The position numbers and the translations under genes were made by a program. Positions 35,795-46,222 of a stretch of DNA of 64,000 bases are shown piece by piece (position 1 is the first letter of the stretch; the number at the start of each line of letters is the position of its first letter). This DNA comes from Adineta ricciae (Eukaryota; Rotifera; Eurotatoria; Adinetida; Adinetidae), in assembly GCA_905250025.1 (NCBI GenBank), contig CAJNOJ010000069.1, positions 68,458-132,457 of the forward strand, written 5' to 3'. Under the pieces are notes generated by a model that worked only from the letters and a program-made list of their open reading frames with translations, had not been told where the DNA came from and ran no database searches.

Positions 35795-35971
35795 ACAACA
35801 TCTACACAGACACATACATAGAAACAAGTAGAATCGAAGACACATATACACAAACCAAGTAAAAAAACCTGTACATAACATATTTTGTTTATCCGAAACT
35901 GAGAAAATAAGTGAATTTAGTTGAGAGAAAACCCTGAGAGTTAGTACGAACAGAAAAAAACGTCCACACAT

Positions 35972-36669
35972 CTAATTGAGAATATCGATCATATCGAGTA
36001 AAGTTGGTACATCAACACGAGTATACACAGGTGATTGACAGCGAATTGTATTTTCCAAGCCACCATAGTAAGAAAACATATTGACACCATTCGTTTGTTT
36101 CATAATCATATGTTCAATGCGTTCGTCCATTGGAATAAGATCATCGAATGTATCTTGATTTGAGTGATTCACATGTGGAAGATCATCTTCCGGATGAGAA
36201 GGTGCCGTTTTCGAGATTGGCTCTTCTTGTTTAGTATTCACATTTTTTTGTGCATTCATTCGGGTGAAATCATCACTTGAAACAACGCGAGATATATGAT
36301 TACTATTGTGATTGACTAAACCTAAAGCGCGACGACGTTGAGTTGAAACAGGTGTATCAAATTTGCTTTTATTAAAACGAATTGGTGTCGTTGTAGATTC
36401 TGAACACATTTGTAAATCATTCATACTTGTTGCGTTGACAAATTTCAAGTGTTTATTGGGATTATTATTGGAATAAGAGGCTAAGTCGTTCAATGTTGCC
36501 GAGGATAACATACCATTACGTACTGAAAATCAATTCGTTCGATTTAATTCACTAATTTCATGTCGAGATGTGACTTACCTGGTGTTCGTAATGGATTACG
36601 AAGTGGTGTTTTGAATAAGGAAAAATCACAACCATTTTCTTTTGTTCTTGCCGCTGCTGTCGTCGTCAT
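35972..36669 (-). CDS. Securin-like protein (KEN box and D box)
   Basis: Two exons (36669-36579 and 36522-35972) give 213 residues, about the length of animal securin. The N-terminus has a KEN box (RTKENG) at residues 10-12, followed by FSLFKTPLRNPLRTP. About 75 residues later lies RRALGLVN, nearly identical in pattern to the RKALGTVN destruction box of vertebrate securin. The C-terminal part is acidic (DDLPHVN, DDLIPMDERIEHM), as expected for the separase-binding segment. Securins are poorly conserved and disordered, so KEN plus this D box plus size is the usual evidence. If right, it inhibits separase until the APC/C (whose CDC27 subunit is encoded at 46-49 kb) marks it for destruction. The alternative is another unrelated APC/C substrate. 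SKP1 lies 335 bases upstream on the same strand. Confidence 0.55.
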
Positions 36670-37004
36670 TCCGTGTTTTCAACTATTATCTAAATAACGC
36701 TCAATCTAAAACAATAAAATCGTCTCGATCAACATCCAAGTTCATGTTCCTATTCGAACGAGCATAGAGGAAAAATCTAGTTGGTTTCGAAATGATTTAC
36801 AGCTATTCTTAATATGAAATCTAGATCAATAGAAAATAACTGTTTACCTAACGAAATTTACAAGCATATGTTCACTCTCGTTTTTTTTTAATGACAAAAT
36901 ACAACCGTTGGGTATTAAAAAATATTCCTTAGACATAGATACACACACACACACACGCATAATGAACTCTTTTCAGTTTGTATTTCATCCGAAAGTCTGT
37001 TGAT
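36670..37004 (-). other. Gap between SKP1 and the securin-like gene
   Basis: 335 bases. On the minus strand an ATTAAA lies near 36890 and a TTGTTTTAG acceptor ends at 36706, followed by ATTGAGCG. A CA run lies at about 36943-36957. This arrangement would suit 3' end formation followed by trans-splicing. Confidence 0.4.
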
Positions 37005-37878
37005 CTAGTGATTCATGGGATCTGGCTGCGGTGAAGGGCCGGTGGCATCGGGATTTTGTGTCGTTGGAACTGTTCCTGCTTGTCCTTCGATGGCTTCTGG
37101 AGCATTGATGCCTTCACCAGGTGGGTCGTACGAAATGTGAAATAATTCTCGAACTTCGCTTGATGATTTTCCACGAACCATATTGGCAATTGTTTTACAA
37201 CCAACAGCTAGCAATGTTTTGATACCTAAGTAGTTAGCCGCCTATACAGAAAACAAAGACGAACTAGCTATTGCAGAGTAAACTTCAAATTTGAACGTAC
37301 CATGATAACATCAAATAGTGTACCTTCGGAGACGGTAAACTGTTTGATAAAGTTCTGGTCCCATTCGCTGATATCGTCGGAACTAAGAAGAAAGCCAATG
37401 CTCACATATGTCCTTAACAAGGTCGAAATTTAGTACCGTTTTGGTTCGTAGATATCCTTGTTTGGATCGTCATCCTCGTCTTCTTCGGTGGATTCTGGTG
37501 TTTGATCGTTCTTGTGATGGTTGCAGTATTCAACAATCTAAAGCACGATCAAAACGGATATAGATACGAAAAATCAATTGAGAAATCAATACGAACTGGA
37601 CCAAGGATGGACGCCTTCACATTAGGTAGAGGAATAGGTACATCGCCAACATCCACCACTGAAATAGACAATCATTGAAAATAGCACTTCCTTGGAAAAG
37701 AAGGAAATGTTTACTAACATTCAGCCAATGTTTTTATAGTTGAAGACTGTTCGACTACACCTTGGTCGATTTCGAAAATTTGGTCGTCATTTGACTTGAT
37801 TTTGATTATTCTCGATGGTGCATTTTCCGCAGCATTTGTGGCATTACCCGATGTATTAACGTCAGTAGTCGTTGCCAT
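37005..37878 (-). CDS. SKP1: SKP1, SCF ubiquitin ligase adaptor
   Basis: Five exons (37878-37719, 37658-37597, 37537-37437, 37382-37301, 37241-37005) give 213 residues. The BTB/POZ-like core is clear: [66 protein letters not shown] and [16 protein letters not shown]. The two last helices bind F-box proteins in the SCF complex, which ubiquitinates cell-cycle substrates. The protein is about 50 residues longer than human SKP1: an extended N-terminal Ala/Thr/Asn stretch and a Pro/Gly/Asn-rich tail after [11 protein letters not shown], where the usual WCE end is replaced. The ATG has a TTGTAG acceptor 15 bases upstream. Confidence 0.93.
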
Positions 37879-37894
37879 ATCTCTTCTATTTAGT

Positions 37895-38829
37895 CTACAA
37901 TAGAATAGTGAAAGAAAATGAGATGTGAAGCTTCTTTTATAATCATTTGGTTTTTTCACAGATTAAAAGGACGTGACGAAGAAAACGGGACCATACGTCG
38001 AAAAAAGAGACAGCGATGTGGATATACTTACTCGTTGTTGATGAAATTACGAAAGGAAGAAGCCCATTTATCCAAAAAAGGTAATGACTCAAAAACAAAC
38101 AGGACTGATGAAAGAAACCGTGCAATGCAGTGTATATTTAAATATAATAAGCGCTTATAGTCGAAACAAAGCGCATACTGTGGCCATGTGAAATAGACGA
38201 ATGATATTGTCGTATAGTATGATTTATTTCTTTATCTCTTCTTTAACGAAATCTACCGACATAATCGACGAGAAAAGTCACATAAAGCAAGGCAAACATT
38301 GGAAGAATTGCGAGCCGTGGCTTCATAAAAGCATATTTAACAAAGAAAAACAATGATATATTTTTGCACAATAGATGGCGCTAGACACTATCATGACCTT
38401 CAGCAGATGCTATATCAAGGAGACATCCTTCAGGAGTTCGACCGGAAAGAGTCTTCTAGAGAAACGAAGCATGAATGAGAGGCCGTGTGCCTTTGAGTGA
38501 ACATCGCCCGATTGAATTTCCGTCGTGTTTACTTTTCGTATCCATGAATAAAATGTACACGTTATTTTAATCGGTGACAGAAGAAAACAATAGACATACA
38601 AGAAAAGATTCATTCACTGTCTTACAAATATAAAGCGAAACAATAAATCGTTGTTTTTATTCTTTCGCTTAGTTCCATCGAGAGAAAAGACAAGTAGAAG
38701 GAATAGAACGAGACTATTTTACAAAAAAATAAAATCCAAAACGAATAAAAAGTTTGTTATGTTAAAATAAATCGTTTAGGAATGCATTTATATATGTAGA
38801 TGCGAAAGAGTTTGGATCGATCGAATCTG
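37895..38829. other. Intergenic region between SKP1 and Raf
   Basis: About 0.9 kb. It should include the SKP1 promoter and the Raf 3' UTR, with AATAAA-like motifs on the minus strand near 38639-38650 and 38727-38771. No gene is supported. Confidence 0.4.
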
Positions 38830-41800
38830 TCATGAAACGTCAGCGTTGAATCGTCGTTGAATGGATACGGGAGTTTTGGGCACGCCGAAATTGATCGACA
38901 GACCGAGTAAATCATCTTGAGGATTACGAATTAAACATGGCTCTGATTGTGAACGTTGTGTGCGTGGAAATATGAATTCAAATTTTGATAAAACATCATC
39001 AATCTAAGATAGAAAGCACAAGTTTTATCCACACAAATATTTTATATGACAATGTACTTCAGGTGCAAAATCCGGTCGTTGTTCTCGGTCAAATTCTGTG
39101 CATTGACGTATTAAATCTGTTATTGCTTCCGGTGTATCATCACGACATTCATCAACTTTGATTTTCAATTTACCTTTGCCAACAAGCCACATTATCTAAA
39201 GACGAAAATCATCTCAAGGTCGTTTCTCAACACAACTAACCTGTTCTTTGTTATTGATTGGCGCGTGTGGTAGTTTTCCGCTAAACATTTCAAATAAAAC
39301 ACATCCGTACGCATATACATCCGAGCTAGTTGAGTAACAATTAGGATCTTTCTGTTGAATAACTTCAGGTGCCTACGAGACAAAGCAGTTACAGCACAAA
39401 AAATTATCTCGAAGAACAAAATAGAATTTACCATCCATAAAACTGAGCCCGTAGGCTGAAATTGTTGATTAACACCTTCGGCAAGAACGGTTTTAACAGC
39501 TGCCAAGCCAAAATCTCCAATCTTAACGCGCCAACAAACGCCCGCATCGTCAGGTTCAGCACACATATCAAGAAAGACGTTGCTTGACTTCAAATCTCGA
39601 TGAATAATGCCGCGATCATGTAGATATCTATGAGAAACATTGTCCGGTCCTGTCTATGAGTTTGCTTCGTAGCACTTACGACATTCCTTGACAAATTTGT
39701 CGAGCAATATCAATGAGTTGATTGATTTTCCAATGTCGATCGAGAATGTGAATATGTTTATACAATGTTGAGCCCTTGTCAAAGAAAAGTCATCAAACAA
39801 GCGTGAGAACAAAAGACTTGATCTCGATCTTACATCACACCATTGTGTTACAATGGCGAAACGAGGTGAAACGATATATCCATAGAAGTTCAATGTATTC
39901 TGGTGTGTAATTTTTCTAAATAATTCCAGTATGCAATGTCGAATATGTGTCAGCGAAACGGAGATACAAACTTTAGTGCAAAAACTTCATTACGAAATGC
40001 TTGAAATTGACTCGGAGTCGGTGACACGAAATTCAACTCTTTCAAGGCCACATCACCTATTTCGAGAAACATTCAATGATGATCCGACGTCCCTCTTCAA
40101 TTTAGTATCACTTCTTACCATGTAATCTCACTTGAGCTTTATATACAGTTCCATAAGTACCTTTACCAACCATTCGGCCATGGTCAAGTAAATCTTCCGG
40201 TCGAATTTTCCATTCACTGACATATTTCTAGCGAAATGAATGAACATGAATATTGTTGTTTCTGTTAAGCGAAAAAAGGCAAAATCACACTTACAGGTGA
40301 GGCTTTCTTTGCGTCCGCAAGAAGGTCACTATTTGGCTTGACCAAACTCGGTCGAAGCTTCTCCGGATTAGTTACAATCGATCCATTGGCCACTACAATG
40401 AATAAGAAAACAAAAGGTTAAAAGTTTGTTTTACAGGTGTAACTTGCAAGTAACAATCAAAACAAGAAGAAGAAGAAGAAGAAGAAAGTGATGATCGATG
40501 TTAATCAGTGTAGCTAATCAAATCACGTTCGGAAGTCTTACTCAGTAATAACTGAGGAATGTGAAGTATGAGTGATTCGGCTGACGGCAACGATGATGAC
40601 AGAAGTGTTGTAGACGGTTGAAAAAGTGTGTTCGATGATGGTGATGACGATATATTGATCGTCGATAGAGTAGCAGTTGGAGTGGTGCCAACATTTGATG
40701 TTGTTGTTGTTGGGAGTGAATCTTGACTAATGTCCTTTTGTGGACCTGTCAAGGTACAAATGTGTTTATTGTAGGAGGGAAAAACGGAAGGGAAAGCATG
40801 TGAAAGGAAACAAAATATAAACCATGAGAAATTGAATGCACTTCTTTTCATCGAAATAAAGCGAAAACCGCATAGATCTACCTACACCGCATATGCAGCT
40901 ATATCTGCAAAGACAGCCAAATATGGAATATGGATGGATAGAGCGAGAGAGAGAAAGAAACGAAATCAAAGTGGCAAATAATCGAATGCATCGTACATAC
41001 CGACTCCTTGGTTTATTGCAATGCCTTGTCTCTATAAGACGACGAAGAATGAAAGTTTCCAATGTATTTTTTAAAGTTATTTCTTACGGGTAGTGGAATG
41101 CGTGGCAAGCTACGCGATTGTTCCTTGTTTCGTGCTTGAACATTTGGTCGATCGACGTTAAAACGATCAGGACCAAGATGTTTAATATGTCTACGATAGA
41201 GATCGATTCAAAAGAACATCGAAACCATCAATAGATTGACATCATACTGAAGAATCGGATGAGAACAAACAGGTGCTTTGATACAACACTGATTATGATA
41301 AGTATTGCCACATGAAACACAACGTTTATACATTTCACGAATACGATGATGACAAAACACACAACGTACACCCATAAATGCACGAAAACGAGGCGATGGA
41401 AGCGTTTCCTAGATGAACACATAGACGAAAAGCTGGACGACATATAGACAAGATATATCCGAAAGCAGACAACAAATCAAATACCGATAGAAATCTCGTC
41501 TAACAATGGTACATATATGTAATTTATGTATACATCGGGTGTGTATACGAGAGCCACATACAAGACATCGGAGTCCTTGCAAGAGGATTTTATGACAACT
41601 GTCACAATAGGTGAGAGTAAAAAATCTTTTTCGTATCTACATAAGCGAAAAGAGATGTTGTCGATGAAAATCTTTTCAATGGATTTTCCAAACTCAGAAC
41701 AGAGTACTTACGAATGAATGATCAAAATTTGGTTTTTCTTCGAGTTCGATTTCTGTTTCTTGTAGACGATCGAGAGTGATATCCCAAGGGCACGGTTGTC

Positions 41801-42728
41801 TATGCACATATGTTGATTTTAGTCCGAAAAAAAACGAGTAAGTTTTATGAAATACCTTGATATCATATAGACTGGCGTATATGCACGTATATTAGTCACC
41901 GAATGTCTTGAAGCGCGTAATTGAAGTGCCGTTTCAAGTGTTTCATCAGTACGCGGCGCAAGCTAGAAAATTCAAAGCGATGGAAATAAATATAAAAACT
42001 AGTTCATTTACTGCAGTTGTGTGTTTATTCGGAAAATGAACGCGGATAAAGTTGTTTGACATCATAGTTGGACTACGCGGTCGTTGAGTTGAGTGATGCT
42101 CGTTGGGAGTTGAATGTTCATTATGAGAACTATCTTTTGAGTTCGAATGTGTTGAAGAAATGGATGATGTATGCTGATGATGAGATTTTTCCGATGGAGA
42201 CGAACGCGGAGAGTGAGACATGGTGGGAGAATATTGTAACTGTTGTTGAAATTGACTATGCATTGTCGAAACATCATTAAATGATGACGAATAAGGGAGA
42301 TTTGTATCGATTGTTTGACTTTGTAGTTCACGAAGATATTCCGTTAGTGTATCTCGCGCTTTTGTTAATGTATCAATTCGATCAGTTAATCTTTGAAATT
42401 CCTGGAAGAAGAAGTATTAAACGTGCCGAAAATTTCATCAGTTAAATTGATTTACCTGCATATAGAATGAGGGTCGTGTTTCACGAAACGCTAGATTGTA
42501 ATTATTCACATCTGTTGTCAAATGTTTGAGCAGTTTGAGAAAATCATCAAGTATCTGTTGGCACTTTTCAACATTTCGAGATTGTTTCGCTTCTTCGATC
42601 TTATCAAATATCTTGCGATGGAAACTGTCTTCTTGATTGTTTGACTCATGCAGCTGATTATAAGAATCCATAGGAACCGTGCTGCTATTGCCAGTTGTTG
42701 CACGATTCGCTTGAAGAACCATAGCCAT
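38830..42728 (-). CDS. Raf-family MAP kinase kinase kinase
   Basis: A multi-exon gene. The N-terminus is helical and B-Raf-like ([16 protein letters not shown]). A Ras-binding domain follows ([14 protein letters not shown], then PVYMISRQPCPWD). Next is a C1 zinc finger ([25 protein letters not shown]). A Ser/Thr-rich linker leads to the kinase: glycine loop [16 protein letters not shown], catalytic [20 protein letters not shown], and TGSVLWM before the APE region. The tail [12 protein letters not shown] matches the Raf 14-3-3 site RSASEP. In the activation loop the B-Raf T599 position is Ala while V600 is kept. Raf kinases link GTP-bound Ras to MEK and ERK. Exons are short with introns of roughly 50-100 bases; the ends are firm (ATG at 42728, TGA at 38830), and a few internal junctions were not resolved base by base. 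A tiny upstream frame (MSSP) follows the CAG acceptor. Confidence 0.92.
40459..40484. repeat. AAG trinucleotide repeat in a Raf intron
   Basis: A run of AAG units within the intronic sequence between linker exons of the Raf gene. Confidence 0.8.
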
Positions 42729-42758
42729 CCAAACAACGCTTCTCTACGGACTGCTCAT

Positions 42759-44491
42759 CTGAATCGACGCAAACAAAAGCAGAAATAACTCGTTGGTTTT
42801 CTAAAAATAAAAAAATCCTACCGTTAGAAGCAAACTATCACTTGTATTTGTATCTAAAATAGAACAATCGTATCGTACAACATATGGCAAGAACAACGGG
42901 TCAAACATTGAACGATAAAATAATAAAATATTCATCTCCCGTCACGATGCAAATACGTGACAGACAAAAGTATACGAGACTGAAGTTCACAGAAATTACA
43001 AAAGTAAACTTCATAAATATGTTCCTGATGTTTTGCAAACGAAGGCAACAAAACAGTGTCTGACGTCGTAATCGAACTATCAATAAAGTCTACTTACTTG
43101 AATTTCCTTACTTCTCTGCGTGAACAAATGTAATAAGTGCCTGAAGTTGTCGACAAAGTTGTTTTTTTCTCTACTCTAATGTAAGCCTGTCAGTTTTTTC
43201 TCTTCTTCAAAAGGATGAGAATACGTAAGTAACAATTGCTAATTAATAATTCATTATTATATTGAAGAAAAAACAACATTCATGCATACATTTATCTTTC
43301 TCTAACGAAAAAAGTCTAAATACTTGAGAAAATAACATCGAGTATTTGTGAAAGCATCTCGCAAGCTGATCAGTGGCTGGTCGTCGTTAACAAAAAATAT
43401 TCATCCAAATTTGTTTGTCATGAAATATACAAGCGGTTATTTCTTTTCTTTTTCGGCACGCACTACTCTCTTTTTCTCATCAAACAACTACTAATAGCGT
43501 ACTGATGTTTTTTCATTCTTTTCGAACATACAAACGACAATTTTTCTTTCCTCCATACTCTACGTTTTTCTCCTATGCTAATTGTACAACATACCCGTCA
43601 ATATTGGACTGACACGTGATCGGCGAACGTTTAGCTACTGAAAGGTTGGAGTAATGACCTGTCAGCCATCCAGGGGTACTCAAAAGATGTTATTTTTCTA
43701 CCCTTTCGAATGAATCACTAACGTACGGAGTCAACACAGTGGCTCGGCAAAGTTCTTTTTTTGCCTTGAAAACTGATTTACGTCTTAACTAATTAAAAAT
43801 AAAGGAAACTTTCTAAGGCGATTTGAGCTCATTTCCGATAAGTTAATAACATGTTATTCAACGATTAGAAATAAGACCATCTCCTGCAAGGAGAGCAATA
43901 TCCAGTGAAAACTTACGGTTGATTAGACGTTTACAATAAGAAAAACGAAAAAGGAAAGTAGGGATCTAGTCATGATTTCTCAACTAGTGCTTCAGTTAAT
44001 TAATTATAAGCTCACGGATGAGGAAAAATAATAATAATAACAACAACAACAACATAGACAGCATAACAACACTATCCTTCGATGATTGATTAGTTTAAAA
44101 AGAGACACCAATCGGAATGGAAAGAGTCTAGAGGTCGTGAGTGAATCAAACGGAGGAGAGTCTAGGAACTAGTCTTTTCGGTGGAACGGTGACTTACACA
44201 AATTGTTGTGAAAGCAGTTGCTTGAAAGTCGACACTGGTAGAAACGGTTACGAAGTACTCGATAGCTATATCTCAGTACAAGATAATATTTAATTTGCTC
44301 GCTTTTTTTAAATCTGTTTTAATAGAATCGTTAGTTTCTTTTCTTCTATATGATAAGGATTAGACGGGAAGCCAGCGAAAAAAAACTGATATTTCTTTCT
44401 AAGAATACATATGTTGTTTTCGAATGATATGCGATAAGAAGAAATATTAGATCAGATTGTTAATTTATTTTTATGAAATGATGAGTCAGGA
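42759..44491. other. Intergenic region upstream of Raf
   Basis: About 1.7 kb between the esterase stop and the Raf first exon. It has an ATA/ACA trinucleotide run at about 44026-44053. No coding region, tRNA or transposon could be recognised. Confidence 0.45.
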
Positions 44492-45916
44492 TTATGGAAA
44501 TAACCATTTGATAGCTGTAGGAAATTCGCGTCTCCAAAACCATTCTTGGTGTTGACCGTCAGCAGCAACGACAAGTTTTACCTTAGAAGGATTTTGTTTA
44601 TACTCAATGGTTGTATTTTGCAGAACATTGATCATTCGTTGCACATCACTAACCATTGTCGAACTCTCCAATTGACCCCCGACAAAATAAAGTCGTGGCG
44701 GAGAACCTCGGAACGTATGCTTTGCAGCGTAAGTATAAATATCATCAGAAAACCAGAACGATGGACTGAAGATGCCAATCAATCCAAAGATATCTTCATG
44801 TCGAACACCGGCATAGAAACTACACAGACCACCAAGTGAACTACCTAAGATAGCAGTATTCTCACGTTCGGGTTTCGTTCGAAAACGGCTGTTGATATAA
44901 GGACGAAGTTTGTCAACAATGAAATCCAAATAAAGATTTGCTTGGCCGCCACCGTATTTTGCATTTGGGTATGGTGTTAATTCATTCAACCGTTCAGAGC
45001 CTCCGTTGTCAATACCGACAACGATCATTTCTTGGGAGAAATTATCCAAACTTTCGTCTACACCCCATTCGCCGGAAAATGATGTGCTGGCATCGAACAA
45101 GTTTTGAGCATCGTGCGCGTAAATCACTGGATAGCGTCGATTGAGATCAGTGGAATAACTTCGAGGAAGGTAAATCCAGATACGACGTGTGCGTGGAAGA
45201 TGATTCCACATGGAAAAGTTCGAATCTAAGATGTAAACTTGATTCGTAGCAGTGTGAACACGGCCAGCTGTATCCAACCATTGCTCAATAGAAACATCAA
45301 TTGATTGAAGATTGTTTGACTAAAGATTAAATAGAAAATCCTCTTAATGGTTATTCGATGTCAGAATAGAAATATTTGAAAAATGATTAGAACTAGATGA
45401 CCTCGATTGGGACTCATTTTCACATACTGTTGTTAACTTTCGATTTGCTCGTGCTGTTCCATCTGCCCAGGTTTCGGTTGTGGACCAACTTCCTCTTGTT
45501 ATCTTGAATTCTACCGTAGTCGATTGCGGCAGATCAATTGTTAACGATTTCGTAATACTATTGAATTCATATCGTTGATCATTCGGTATCCACTGATTAA
45601 ATGATCCAGCTAAGAAAATCTTATCATTCAATGGCGTATAGAATCTCGGTAACTGTTTCAAATTGAATCGAACAGTTACACAGTGAAGAGAGTTGAAAAC
45701 TAAAGTATTGGAGACATTCTACTGCAAAGCTATCGAACGATGACTTACCTGCGCATAGGACAATGATGATTCGAAACATTCTCCGTTGATATTTCGTATC
45801 GAAATAGAACTAATCCTTGATTTTACATGCAATATATATACTTTTTTATTTTTGTTATTCATTTGATAATGGAAGAGAGAAAGGAAACAGAAGAACAGAA
45901 AACACGCGTTGATCAT
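44492..45916 (-). CDS. Secreted alpha/beta-hydrolase esterase with N-terminal starch-binding-like domain
   Basis: Three exons (45916-45749, 45652-45428, 45319-44492) give about 406 residues. A signal peptide begins MINACFLFFCFLSLFHY. Next is a CBM20/AMPK-type carbohydrate-binding-like segment (IFLAGSFNQWIPNDQRYEF, KITRGSWSTTETW). The C-terminal domain is a putative esterase (Pfam Esterase/D family): RRIWIYLPRSY, YPVIYAHDAQNLFD, nucleophile elbow GSSLGG, late catalytic His in ADGQHQEW. Such two-domain proteins are common in bacteria, and bdelloids carry many acquired genes, so horizontal origin is possible; the introns show it has been domesticated if so. The substrate may be an acylated polysaccharide or a siderophore-type ester. 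The ATG directly follows TTAACAG. Exon 2 limits are the least certain. Confidence 0.75.
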
Positions 45917-46222
45917 CTGTTAAGGATTCGTTTTCTATTGTTTAGTATAACAGATTAGACATTGTTCGTGTCTGATAAATAGAAAGAAAGGAAAAGGAGG
46001 AGGAGAAGAAGAAGAAAAAGCAGAAGTCTAATTGATTAGATATGCTATTCAATAGAGAATTGATCTCGATATACTAGAGAATGAATAAAGTAGGTAAAGA
46101 GATAAACATACACCTGAGTAACAGCGTTGGCTCTTTGATTTAACAAATACAAGAATATATACACATGAACTCGTTGGATAGTCATCTGCGTGTGTGCGAG
46201 CGAGAAAGAGATGGATTCGTTT
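45917..46222. other. Gap between CDC27 and the esterase gene
   Basis: 306 bases on the minus strand between the CDC27 stop and the esterase ATG, containing a purine-rich run on the plus strand near 45980-46022, which reads as a polypyrimidine tract on the transcribed strand. Confidence 0.4.
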
